Made by a program: the position numbers and the translations under genes. From Variovorax fucosicus (lineage in GTDB: Bacteria > Pseudomonadota > Gammaproteobacteria > Burkholderiales > Burkholderiaceae_C), in contig NZ_JASZYU010000004.1 of assembly GCF_030316825.1 (NCBI RefSeq), positions 186,001-250,000 of the forward strand: DNA of 64,000 nucleotides. The letters are read 5' to 3'. Under the pieces are notes generated by a model. It worked only from the letters and a program-made list of their open reading frames with translations. It made no database searches and was not told where the DNA came from. Below are positions 25,334 through 33,805 of the stretch, one piece after another. Within the stretch, counting starts at the first letter, position 1. The number at the start of each line of letters is the position of its first letter.

Positions 25334-26252
25334 GCGGGCCAGTGAGTTTGGTGCCTCGGCCGCAGTGCCGCTGGTTGGTGGAGACAGTTCGCTCATGACG
25401 GCAGGCGACATGCTGCGCCAGGCGCGCGAGGCGCACGGGCTCCACGTTGCGGTGGTGGCGGCCGCGCTCAAGGTTCCGACGCAGAAGCTCGAAGCGCTCG
25501 AGAACGACGACATCGATGCGCTGCCCGACCCGGTGTTCGCGCGCGCACTGGCCGCCAGCGTTTGCCGCGCGCTCAAGATCGATCCGGCGCCGGTGCTGGC
25601 CAAGTTGCCGGGCGCGTTGCGCCCCGGGCTGGCCGATGCCGACCGCACCATCAGCACCCACATTCGTTCGGGCGCCCCCCACCAGGGGCGCAGTTCGGGG
25701 GGCTCGCTGCCTTCGCGCACCCTGATGGCCGTGGTGATCCTGCTGCTGGTGGGCGCGGCCGCACTCTTCTGGCTGCCGCAGTCGGTGTTCGATCAACTCA
25801 GTGGCACGGTCTCCCGATGGATGGCCCGCTCCGAGTCGCCCGCTGCGAGCACGGAATCGGCCAACACGGCATCCCCGGCGCCGGCCGGCACCGTGGTCGA
25901 ATCGGTGACGCCGCCTGCGCCGGCCGTCGAGCCGATGCCGCCTGCTGCAGCACCCATCGCGGCCGCGCCGGCGCCTGCGGCAACCGCCCCGACGGCTGCC
26001 ACTCCGGGCGGCAACGTGCTTGTGTTCACTGCACGCGCCGATTCCTGGATCACCGTGACCGAGCCTGGCGGCAAGCAGGTGTTGCGCCGCACCGTGCAGG
26101 CTGGCGAAACGGTCGGTGTTGCGGGCACGCTGCCGCTCGCCGTGGTGGTGGGACGCGCGTCCGGCATCGACGTACAGGTGCGCGGCAAGCCGTTCGACCT
26201 CGCGCCGCTGGCCAAGGCCGGTGGCGTGGCCCGCTTCGAGGTCAAACCGTGA
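25326..26252 (+). CDS. rodZ: RodZ-like cytoskeletal membrane protein (HTH, DUF4115)
   Basis: 308 residues. An N-terminal Xre-type helix-turn-helix (about 26-95: MLRQAREAHGLHVAVVAAALKVPTQKLEALEND read as two parts), a single membrane helix at about 137-157, an Ala/Pro/Thr-rich periplasmic spacer, and a C-terminal RodZ_C domain from about 230 (VFTARADSWITVTEPGGKQV). RodZ links MreB to the membrane in rod-shape control. Overlaps pilW by 8 bp and ispG by 4 bp (GTGA). Confidence 0.88.
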   Translation: MIERASEFGASAAVPLVGGDSSLMTAGDMLRQAREAHGLHVAVVAAALKVPTQKLEALENDDIDALPDPVFARALAASVCRALKIDPAPVLAKLPGALRPGLADADRTISTHIRSGAPHQGRSSGGSLPSRTLMAVVILLLVGAAALFWLPQSVFDQLSGTVSRWMARSESPAASTESANTASPAPAGTVVESVTPPAPAVEPMPPAAAPIAAAPAPAATAPTAATPGGNVLVFTARADSWITVTEPGGKQVLRRTVQAGETVGVAGTLPLAVVVGRASGIDVQVRGKPFDLAPLAKAGGVARFEVKP

Positions 26253-27535
26253 ATGCGCTGAACGGTACGCCCTGCCTGCCGATCGAGCCGGCTGCGCCGA
26301 GCGCGCGTCGCTCGCGCCAGGCCAATGTGGTCTGGGGCCCGCGTACCGTCACGGTCGGTGGCGACGCGCCGGTGCGGGTGCAGTCGATGACCAACACCGA
26401 CACGGTCGATGCCATTGGCACTGCCATCCAGGTCAAGGAGTTGGCGATTGCCGGCTCCGAGATGGTGCGCATCACGGTCAACACGCCCGAAGCTGCGGCG
26501 CAAGTGCCCTACATCCGCGAACAGCTCGACCGCATGGGCATCGACGTGCCGCTGATCGGCGACTTCCACTACAACGGCCACCGTTTGCTGACCGACTATC
26601 CGGCCTGTGCCGAAGCGCTCAGCAAGTACCGCATCAACCCCGGCAACGTGGGCAAGGGCGACAAGAAGGACAAGCAGTTCGGCCAGATGATCGACGCTGC
26701 GATGCGCTGGAACAAGCCAGTGCGCATCGGCGTCAACTGGGGCAGTCTCGACCAGGAACTGCTCGCGGGCCTGATGGACATCAACAGCCAGCGCCCCGAG
26801 CCGTGGGATGCCAAGTCGGTGATGTACGAGGCGCTGGTCACGTCGGCGATCGATTCCGCGAAGCTGGCCGAGTCGATGGGCATGAACGGCAACCAGATCA
26901 TCCTGAGCTGCAAGGTCAGCGGTGTGCAGGACCTGATTTCGGTCTACCGCGAACTGGCGAAGCGTTGCGACTACACGCTGCACCTGGGCCTGACCGAAGC
27001 CGGCATGGGAACCAAGGGCACGGTGGCCTCGGCCACGGCGTTGTCGATCCTGCTGCAGGAGGGCATCGGCGACACGATTCGCGTGTCGCTCACGCCGCAG
27101 CCGGGCGAGTCGCGCACGCAGGAAGTGCTGATCGCCAACGAGATCCTGCAGGCGCTGGGCCTGCGCGTGTTCGTGCCGAGCGTCACGGCCTGCCCGGGCT
27201 GCGGCCGCACCACGAGCACCACTTTCCAGGAACTGGCCAAGCAGATCGACGACTATCTGCGCCTGCAGATGCCGCTGTGGCGCAAGAAATACCCCGGCGT
27301 CGAAACGCTGAAGGTGGCCGTGATGGGCTGCATCGTCAATGGCCCCGGCGAGAGCAAGCACGCCGACATCGGCATCAGCCTGCCGGGCACCGGCGAGGCA
27401 CCTGCCGCGCCCGTTTTCATCGACGGCGAGAAGGCGCTGACCCTGCGCGGCGACAACATCGCGAACGAATTCCACCAGCTGGTCGAAACCTACATCGAAA
27501 AGCGCTTCGGCGGCGAGCACGCCGTCGTCGCCTGA
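26249..27535 (+). CDS. ispG: 4-hydroxy-3-methylbut-2-enyl diphosphate synthase
   Basis: 428 residues. The Fe-S enzyme of the MEP isoprenoid pathway that converts MEcPP to HMBPP. Key parts: RRSRQANVVWG, VQSMTNTDT, IGDFHYNGH, NPGNVGKGDKKDKQF, and the cluster cysteines in ACPGCGRT and MGCIVNGPGE. It carries the insert typical of Gram-negative GcpE. Start is GTG 26249 overlapping the rodZ stop; the conserved region begins about 24 residues in. Confidence 0.95.
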   Translation: MNALNGTPCLPIEPAAPSARRSRQANVVWGPRTVTVGGDAPVRVQSMTNTDTVDAIGTAIQVKELAIAGSEMVRITVNTPEAAAQVPYIREQLDRMGIDVPLIGDFHYNGHRLLTDYPACAEALSKYRINPGNVGKGDKKDKQFGQMIDAAMRWNKPVRIGVNWGSLDQELLAGLMDINSQRPEPWDAKSVMYEALVTSAIDSAKLAESMGMNGNQIILSCKVSGVQDLISVYRELAKRCDYTLHLGLTEAGMGTKGTVASATALSILLQEGIGDTIRVSLTPQPGESRTQEVLIANEILQALGLRVFVPSVTACPGCGRTTSTTFQELAKQIDDYLRLQMPLWRKKYPGVETLKVAVMGCIVNGPGESKHADIGISLPGTGEAPAAPVFIDGEKALTLRGDNIANEFHQLVETYIEKRFGGEHAVVA

Positions 27536-27548
27536 CATCCCCGTATCC

Positions 27549-28901
27549 ATGGCCGACAAACTGAATGCCGTCAAAGGCATGAACGACATATTGCCGCCCG
27601 AATCGGCGCGCTGGGAGTGGCTCGAGGCCATCGTGCGCGAGCTGATGGGGCGCTACGCGTACCGCAACGTCCGCACGCCGATCCTGGAGCACACGGCACT
27701 GTTCGTGCGCGGCATCGGCGAGGTGACCGACATCGTCGAGAAGGAGATGTACGCGTTCGAAGACCGCTCCGACAAACACGGGCAGGCGGAGCATCTGGCC
27801 ATGCGGCCCGAAAACACCGCCGGCCTCGTGCGTGCGGTGGTCGAGCACAACCTGTTGTACGACGGCCCCAGGCGCCTTTGGTACACCGGCCCCATGTTCC
27901 GGCGCGAGAAGCCGCAGCGCGGCCGCTATCGCCAGTTCCACCAGATCGGCGCCGAGGCGCTCGGCTTTGCCGGGCCGGATGTCGATGCCGAACTGATCCT
28001 GCTGGCCGCCGCGCTGTGGAAGGAGATCGGCCTGGTCGACGTGCGCCTCGAACTCAACAGCCTGGGCCAGCCGGCCGAGCGTGCGCGGCACCGCGCGGAG
28101 CTCATCGCGCATTTCGAGCAGCATGCCGACAAGCTAGACGAAGACGGCAAGCGCCGCCTGCACAGCAACCCGCTGCGCATCCTGGACACCAAGAACCCGG
28201 CCATGAAGGACGTGGTCGAGTCGGCACCGAGACTCATCGACTTTCTGGGTGCCGAATCGCTTGCGCACTTCGAGGGGCTCAAGGCCATCCTCGACGCCAA
28301 CGGTGTCGCCTACACCATCAATCCGCGCCTTGTTCGCGGCCTGGATTACTACAACCTCAGCGTGTTCGAGTTCGTGACCGATCGGCTCGGCGCTCAGGGC
28401 ACGGTGTGCGCGGGCGGCCGCTACGACGACCTGATCGTGCAGATGGGCGGCAAGCCGGCGCCGGCGGTCGGCTGGGCGCTCGGCGTCGAGCGCGTACTCG
28501 CACTGCTGGAAGAGCAGGGCGCGAAGATTCCGGCGGCGAGCCCCGACGCCTATGCCGTGGTGTCCGATGCCGCAGCCATGCCGCAAGTGCTGCGCACGCT
28601 GCAGCAGCTGCGCGCGACCGGCATCAGCGTGCAGATGCATGCGGCGACGGCCGAAGGCCTCGCCAGCTTCAAGTCGCAGTTCAAGAAGGCCGACGCCAGC
28701 GGTGCGCGTTTTGCGCTGATCTTCGGCACCGACGAACTCGCCCGTGGCGAGGTCACGGTCAAGTCGCTGCGTGGCGGCGGCGGTGCCCAGGTGGCCCGCC
28801 CGCTCACCGAGGTGGCCCACTGGGCCGCCACCCTACAATCCCCGGCTCCCCAGGAAACACCGGGCCGCTCCCAAGTTTCCGGGGCCCCAACAATCAACTG
28901 A
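27549..28901 (+). CDS. hisS: Histidyl-tRNA synthetase
   Basis: 450 residues. Class II synthetase: motif 1 region with AVKGMNDILPPESARWEWLE, motif 2 MFRREKPQRGRYRQFHQIGAE, histidine motifs LVRGLDYYNLSVFEF and GGRYDDL, and a C-terminal anticodon-binding domain from about 330. About 30 residues past the usual end are Pro/Gly/Ser-rich. A TACAAT box at 28834-28839 inside its 3' end could be a secondary promoter for yfgM. The related hisZ is at 36414. Confidence 0.96.
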   Translation: MADKLNAVKGMNDILPPESARWEWLEAIVRELMGRYAYRNVRTPILEHTALFVRGIGEVTDIVEKEMYAFEDRSDKHGQAEHLAMRPENTAGLVRAVVEHNLLYDGPRRLWYTGPMFRREKPQRGRYRQFHQIGAEALGFAGPDVDAELILLAAALWKEIGLVDVRLELNSLGQPAERARHRAELIAHFEQHADKLDEDGKRRLHSNPLRILDTKNPAMKDVVESAPRLIDFLGAESLAHFEGLKAILDANGVAYTINPRLVRGLDYYNLSVFEFVTDRLGAQGTVCAGGRYDDLIVQMGGKPAPAVGWALGVERVLALLEEQGAKIPAASPDAYAVVSDAAAMPQVLRTLQQLRATGISVQMHAATAEGLASFKSQFKKADASGARFALIFGTDELARGEVTVKSLRGGGGAQVARPLTEVAHWAATLQSPAPQETPGRSQVSGAPTIN

Positions 28902-28907
28902 CAGCGC

Positions 28908-29603
28908 ATGGCAACACCTCTCGATCTCCAAGAACAGGAACAGCTCGACCAGATCAAGCATTTCTGGAACACCTGGGGCACCCTGATCACCTCGGTGTTG
29001 ATGGTGGCGGCACTCGCCTTTGCCGGCTGGAACGGCTGGCAGTACTACCAGCGCAGCAAGGCGGCCCAGGCCGCCGCGCTCTACGACACGCTCGAGCGCA
29101 ACGTGGAAGCCGGCGACCCGGCCCTGGTCGATCGCACCTTCGGTGAAATGAAGGAGCGCTTCGGCACCACGATCTATGCGCAGCAGGCCGGCCTGCTGGC
29201 CGCGAAGGCGTTGCACGACAAGGGCAACGCAGACGGCTCACGCGCTGCGCTGACCTGGGTCGCCGACAAGGCGATCGATCCGGGCTACCAGGCGATCGCC
29301 CGCCTGCGGCTTGCAGCCGAGCTGCTCGACAGCAAGGCCTACGACGACGCGTTGAAGCAGCTCGGCGGCGGCTTCCCCAAGGAATTCGAGCCGCTGGTGG
29401 CCGACCGCAAGGGCGACATCTACCTGGCGCAGGGCAAGCGCGACGAAGCGCGGGCCGAATACCAGAAAGCCTGGTCGGCGTTCGAGCCACGCACCGATTA
29501 CCGCCGCCTGGTGGAGATCAAGCTCAACGCGGTCGGCGTCGACCCGCAAACCCTGAAGCCTGCAAACAGTGCCGCGGCGCCTGCAGCCCCCAAACAACCC
29601 TGA
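28908..29603 (+). CDS. yfgM: YfgM-like SecYEG-associated membrane protein
   Basis: 231 residues. N-terminal cytosolic segment with LQEQEQLDQIKHFWNTWG, one membrane helix (about 25-43), then a periplasmic TPR region. In E. coli YfgM is an ancillary translocon subunit with PpiD. Order hisS-yfgM-bamB-der is conserved and supports the call. The last 15 residues are Ala/Pro-rich. Confidence 0.9.
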   Translation: MATPLDLQEQEQLDQIKHFWNTWGTLITSVLMVAALAFAGWNGWQYYQRSKAAQAAALYDTLERNVEAGDPALVDRTFGEMKERFGTTIYAQQAGLLAAKALHDKGNADGSRAALTWVADKAIDPGYQAIARLRLAAELLDSKAYDDALKQLGGGFPKEFEPLVADRKGDIYLAQGKRDEARAEYQKAWSAFEPRTDYRRLVEIKLNAVGVDPQTLKPANSAAAPAAPKQP

Positions 29604-29610
29604 TCGCACC

Positions 29611-30753
29611 ATGAATTTCAAGCGTTTTGTGCCTGCAGCGCCCGTCCTCCGGGCGGGAGCTGCCATTGTTCTGACAGCAACACTGGTCGCTTGTTCGAGC
29701 CCCAGCAAGCCGAAGCCGGCTGAGTTGCCGGCCAACGTGGCGCTGCTCGGCGTGCGCCAGGCCTGGAACGTGAAGGTGCCGGCGGTCAGTTTCGGCCTCC
29801 AGACCAACGTCAGCGGCGACACGGTCACGGTGGCCGGTGCCGATGGCACGGTGGTCGCGATCGATGCGCGCACCGGTGCCGAGAGCTGGCGCGCCAGCGC
29901 CGGCGCTCCGCTTTCGGCCGGTGTCGGCAGCGATGGCTCCATCGCCGCCGTGGTCACCAACAGGAACGAACTCGTCGCGCTGCAGGGCGGCAAGGTGCTC
30001 TGGAAGCAGCAGCTCACGGCCGAGACCTTCACCGCACCGCTGGTGGCCGGCCGCCGCGTGTTCGTGCAGACAGCCGACCGCACCACCAGCGCGTTCGACG
30101 GCCAGAGCGGTCGCCGCCTCTGGGTTCAGCAGCGCAGTGCCGAGAACCTCGTGCTGAAGAAGCCGGGCGTGCTGATCGCGGTGGGTGACACGCTGGTCAC
30201 CGGCATCGGTGGCCGCCTGGTCGGCATCAATCCGGCCAACGGCTCGTCGCGCTGGGAGTCGCCGATCGCGGCGCCGCGTGGCACCAACGACGTCGAGCGC
30301 CTGGTCGATCTGACCGGCAGCGTGAGCCGCGTGGGCGACAGCGTCTGCGCGCGCGCCTACTACGCCACCGTCGGCTGCGTCGACACCGCGCGCGGCGCGC
30401 TGGTCTGGAGCAAGCCGGCGGTCAGCGCCGAAGGCGTCGGCGGCGACGATCGACTCCTGTTCGGCACCGAATCCGACGGCAACCTCACGGCTTGGCGCCG
30501 TGCCGACGGCGAGCGCGCCTGGCAAACGGATCGCCTCAAGTACCGCGAGCTGACTGCGCCGCTCGCCGCAGGACGCTCGGTCATCTTCGGCGACAGCAGC
30601 GGCTTGCTGCACTTCGTCTCGCGCGAAGACGGCGCGCCGCTCAATCGCCTCAGCGTCGACGGTTCGGCCATCGCCGCGGCGCCGGTGCTGGCTGCCAACA
30701 CGGTCGTGGTCGTCACCCGCAATGGCGGCGTGTTCGGCTATCGCCCGGAATAA
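29611..30753 (+). CDS. bamB: Outer membrane assembly lipoprotein BamB
   Basis: 380 residues. Lipoprotein signal ends at LVAC, followed by CSSPSKPKPAELP. The rest is an eight-bladed PQQ-like beta-propeller with repeated blades such as VAGADGTVVAIDARTGAESW, VQTADRTTSAFDGQSGRRLW and GIGGRLVGINPANGSSRW. BamB supports BamA in beta-barrel assembly. I start at ATG 29611, which places the signal peptide correctly, rather than 14 codons upstream. Confidence 0.94.
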   Translation: MNFKRFVPAAPVLRAGAAIVLTATLVACSSPSKPKPAELPANVALLGVRQAWNVKVPAVSFGLQTNVSGDTVTVAGADGTVVAIDARTGAESWRASAGAPLSAGVGSDGSIAAVVTNRNELVALQGGKVLWKQQLTAETFTAPLVAGRRVFVQTADRTTSAFDGQSGRRLWVQQRSAENLVLKKPGVLIAVGDTLVTGIGGRLVGINPANGSSRWESPIAAPRGTNDVERLVDLTGSVSRVGDSVCARAYYATVGCVDTARGALVWSKPAVSAEGVGGDDRLLFGTESDGNLTAWRRADGERAWQTDRLKYRELTAPLAAGRSVIFGDSSGLLHFVSREDGAPLNRLSVDGSAIAAAPVLAANTVVVVTRNGGVFGYRPE

Positions 30754-30772
30754 CCGCCTTGAAAGACCGACC

Positions 30773-32122
30773 ATGAAGCCAGTCATCGCTCTGGTCGGGC
30801 GCCCCAACGTCGGCAAATCGACGCTGTTCAACCGACTGACCCAGACCCGCGACGCCATCGTCGCCGACTTCGCCGGGCTCACGCGCGACCGCCACTATGG
30901 CAACGGCCACCAGGGCAAGCGCGAGTTCATCGTGATCGACACCGGTGGCTTCGAGCCCGATGCCGGCAGTGGCATCTTCAAGGAGATGGCCAAGCAGACG
31001 CGCCAGGCCGTGGCCGAGGCCGACGTGGTGGTGTTCGTGGTCGATGCGCGCGAAGGCATTTCGGCGCAGGACCATGACATTGCCAAGGAGCTGCGTCGGC
31101 TCGGCAAGCCGACTGTGCTGGTGGCCAACAAGGCCGAGGGTATGCAGGACGGCACCCGGCTGGTCGACTTCTACGAACTGGGCCTGGGCGACGTGCATGG
31201 CGTGTCGGCGGCGCACGGGCAGGGCATTCGCGACCTGGTCGACCTGGCGCTCGATCCGCTGAACCTGCCCGAGCCTGAGGACGACGAAGACGACGGCGAG
31301 GCCAAGCCGATCAAGCTGGCCGTGGCCGGGCGTCCGAACGTCGGCAAGTCGACGCTGATCAACACCTGGCTTGGCGAAGAGCGTCTCGTCGCCTTCGACC
31401 TGCCGGGCACGACGCGCGATGCGATCACCGTGCCGTTCGAGCGTATGGGCCAGCGCTTCGAACTCATCGACACCGCCGGGCTGCGTCGCAAAGGACGGGT
31501 GTTCGAAGCGATCGAGAAGTTCTCGGTGGTGAAAACGCTGCAGGCCATCGAGTCCTCGAACGTGGTGCTGCTGCTGCTCGACGCCACCCAGGGCGTGACC
31601 GATCAGGACGCCCACATCGCGGGCTACATTCTCGAATCGGGCCGCGCCGTGGTGATCGCCATTAACAAATGGGATGCGGTCGACAGCTACCAGCGCGAGC
31701 AGATCCAGCGCCAGATTGAAACCCGGCTGCCGTTCCTGAAGTTCGCGGCGCTGCATTTCATTTCGGCGATCAAGCGGCAGGGGCTCGGGCCCGTGTGGCA
31801 ATCGATCGCGCAGGCCCACAAGTCGGCCACGCGCAAGATGTCGACCCCGGTGCTCACGCGCCTGCTGCTCGAAGCCGTGCAATTCCAGTCGCCGCAGCGC
31901 GCCGGCATGTTCCGGCCCAAGATGCGCTATGCGCACCAGGGCGGCATGAATCCGCCGGTGATCGTGATCCACGGCAACTCGCTGGAACACGTGACCGACG
32001 CGTACAAGCGCTTTCTCGAGGCACGGTTCCGCAAGGAGTTCGAACTGGTGGGAACGCCCATGCGCATCGAGTTCAAGACCTCCACCAACCCCTACGCTGA
32101 CAAACCCGGCCAGAAGGGTTGA
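30773..32122 (+). CDS. der: GTPase Der (EngA), 50S assembly
   Basis: 449 residues. Two tandem G domains: first with G1 GRPNVGKST (residues 8-16), DTGGFE and NKAEG; second from about 180 with G1 GRPNVGKST, DTAGLRRKGR and NKWD. A C-terminal KH-like domain follows. Der acts late in 50S ribosomal subunit assembly. It closes the ndk-der block, and the 154-bp gap to hfq is rich in structure. Confidence 0.97.
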   Translation: MKPVIALVGRPNVGKSTLFNRLTQTRDAIVADFAGLTRDRHYGNGHQGKREFIVIDTGGFEPDAGSGIFKEMAKQTRQAVAEADVVVFVVDAREGISAQDHDIAKELRRLGKPTVLVANKAEGMQDGTRLVDFYELGLGDVHGVSAAHGQGIRDLVDLALDPLNLPEPEDDEDDGEAKPIKLAVAGRPNVGKSTLINTWLGEERLVAFDLPGTTRDAITVPFERMGQRFELIDTAGLRRKGRVFEAIEKFSVVKTLQAIESSNVVLLLLDATQGVTDQDAHIAGYILESGRAVVIAINKWDAVDSYQREQIQRQIETRLPFLKFAALHFISAIKRQGLGPVWQSIAQAHKSATRKMSTPVLTRLLLEAVQFQSPQRAGMFRPKMRYAHQGGMNPPVIVIHGNSLEHVTDAYKRFLEARFRKEFELVGTPMRIEFKTSTNPYADKPGQKG

Positions 32123-32189
32123 CGCCGGAAGACGGCAGTTGAACCATTGCTCGGTACAAAGTTCCGGCGAATAAGAGACGTTATTTTTT
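32123..32189 (+). terminator. Structured end of der: long hairpin followed by T-run
   Basis: Arms CGCCGGAA (32123-32130) and TTCCGGCG (32162-32169) pair perfectly around a 31-base loop, directly after the der stop. Eleven bases on lies TTATTTTTT (32181-32189), preceded by a weak AATAA/TTATT stem. Possible terminator, but the spacing between the GC-rich stem and the T-run is unusual. Confidence 0.4.
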
Positions 32190-32228
32190 CAGGGCCATTG
32201 CCGCGCTTGCTGCAGCGCGGAAACCCTG
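32190..32228 (+). promoter_or_regulatory. Nested inverted repeat upstream of hfq
   Basis: CAGGG...CCCTG outer arms enclose CCGCGC-N8-GCGCGG inner arms. It sits just ahead of the hfq promoter region. It might be an operator, or part of a transcript reading from der into hfq. Confidence 0.4.
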
Positions 32229-32246
32229 TGTTAAGGTCACCTTTCC

Positions 32247-32252
32247 TATAAC
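32247..32252 (+). promoter_or_regulatory. Candidate -10 box for hfq
   Basis: TATAAC, giving a leader of about 18 bases that carries GGAG (32267-32270) before the GTG start. No consensus -35 is seen. Confidence 0.4.
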
Positions 32253-32276
32253 TCTTCCTTGAACACGGAGAATATC

Positions 32277-32522
32277 GTGAGCAACAAAGGGCAACTTTTG
32301 CAAGACCCGTTCCTGAACACTTTGCGTCGGGAGCATGTGCCGGTTTCCATCTATCTGGTGAACGGTATCAAGCTGCAGGGTCAGATCGAGTCTTTCGATC
32401 AGTACGTCGTTCTGCTGCGTAACACCGTCACCCAGATGGTCTACAAGCATGCGATTTCCACCATCGTTCCGGGCCGCGCGGTCAACTTCTCGGCTGCCGA
32501 GAGCGACGACGCGGCTGCTTGA
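32277..32522 (+). CDS. hfq: RNA chaperone Hfq
   Basis: 81 residues starting SNKGQLLQDPFLNTLRREHV after Met. An Sm-like hexamer that pairs small RNAs with mRNAs. Sm1 (GIKLQGQIESFDQYVVLL) and Sm2 with YKHAIS are intact; Gln8, Phe42 and Lys56/His57 RNA-contact positions fit. I choose GTG at 32277 because GGAG lies 6 bases upstream and the protein then begins exactly as other Hfq proteins; an in-frame TTG six codons earlier lacks a ribosome site. It is followed by hflX-hflK-hflC. Confidence 0.96.
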   Translation: MSNKGQLLQDPFLNTLRREHVPVSIYLVNGIKLQGQIESFDQYVVLLRNTVTQMVYKHAISTIVPGRAVNFSAAESDDAAA

Positions 32523-32581
32523 GCGGTACGCAGCGCGGCGGCATTGCCCGTCGCGCCTTTCCTTGATCGGTACGCATCCGT

Positions 32582-33763
32582 TTGTCTGAGCTGACTTCAC
32601 AACAGGAAGGCGCCGCCGTTCTCGTCGGCGTTGACTTCGGGTTGCCTCATTTCGACAGCGAACTGGAGGAACTCGGCCTGCTCGCGCAGACCGCGGGACT
32701 GCAGCCGGTGGCTCGCATCGTGTGCAAACGCAAGGCGCCCGACGCGGCCCTGTTCGTGGGCAGCGGCAAGGCCGACGAGATCAAGGAACTGGCTGAGCTC
32801 CATCGCGCGAGCGAGGTGATCTTCGACCAGACCCTGAGCCCGGCCCAGCAGCGCAACCTCGAGCGCCAGCTCGACGTTGCGGTGTACGACCGGACGTTCC
32901 TGATCCTCGAAATCTTCGCCCAGCGTGCGCGCTCGCACGAAGGCAAGCTGCAGGTCGAGCTTGCGCGGCTGCAATACCTCAGTACGCGCCTCGTGCGGCG
33001 CTGGTCGCATCTGGAGCGCCAGACCGGCGGTGCAGGCGTGCGCGGCGGCCCGGGCGAAAAGCAGATCGAGCTTGACCGCCGCATGATCAGCGAGTCGATC
33101 AAACGAACGCGCGAACGGCTCGTCAAGGTGCAAAAGCAGCGCGGCACGCAACGCCGCCAGCGCGAGCGGCGCGCGACCTTCAACATTTCGCTGGTCGGCT
33201 ACACCAATGCCGGCAAGTCCTCGCTGTTCAATGCGCTGGTGAAGGCGCGCGCCTATGCAGCGGACCAGCTGTTCGCCACGCTCGATACCACCACCCGCAA
33301 CCTGTACCTCGGCACGACCGCAGAAGGCGGGCGGCGGCAGGTTTCCATTTCCGACACGGTGGGGTTCATTCGCGATCTGCCACACGGACTGGTCGACGCC
33401 TTCAAGGCCACGCTGCAAGAGGCGGTCGATGCCGACCTCCTGCTGCACGTGGTCGATGCCTCGAACCCGAACCATCCTGAGCAGATGGCCGAAGTTCAGC
33501 GCGTGCTGGCCGAGATCGGTGCCGACACCGTGCCGCAACTTCTGGTGTTCAACAAGCTCGATGCCCTTGAAAGCGCGCAACATCCGCTGCATCTGCAAGA
33601 CGAGATCGAAGTCGAGGGTGTCCAGGTGCCGCGCATTTTCCTCAGTGCCCATACGGGCGAGGGCGTGCCGGCGCTGCGGGCCGAACTGGCTTTGCGTTCC
33701 GGCTCCGTCGGCCCGGCCATGACCTTAGAGGCCGACGCTGAATTGCACGACGCAGCCCCTTGA
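32582..33763 (+). CDS. hflX: GTPase HflX
   Basis: 393 residues. A ribosome-splitting GTPase active under stress. The N-terminal domain includes FVGSGKADEIKEL and VIFDQTLSPAQQRNLE; a coiled region with GPGEKQIELDRR precedes the G domain: G1 GYTNAGKSSL, G2 TLDTTTR, G3 DTVGFIRDLPHGLVDAF, G4 NKLD. Start is TTG at 32582. Order hfq-hflX-hflK-hflC matches many proteobacteria. Confidence 0.95.
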   Translation: MSELTSQQEGAAVLVGVDFGLPHFDSELEELGLLAQTAGLQPVARIVCKRKAPDAALFVGSGKADEIKELAELHRASEVIFDQTLSPAQQRNLERQLDVAVYDRTFLILEIFAQRARSHEGKLQVELARLQYLSTRLVRRWSHLERQTGGAGVRGGPGEKQIELDRRMISESIKRTRERLVKVQKQRGTQRRQRERRATFNISLVGYTNAGKSSLFNALVKARAYAADQLFATLDTTTRNLYLGTTAEGGRRQVSISDTVGFIRDLPHGLVDAFKATLQEAVDADLLLHVVDASNPNHPEQMAEVQRVLAEIGADTVPQLLVFNKLDALESAQHPLHLQDEIEVEGVQVPRIFLSAHTGEGVPALRAELALRSGSVGPAMTLEADAELHDAAP

Positions 33764-33805
33764 TTGGGCACAATCCCGCCACTGACGAGAGAAGAAGCCA
33801 AACGA

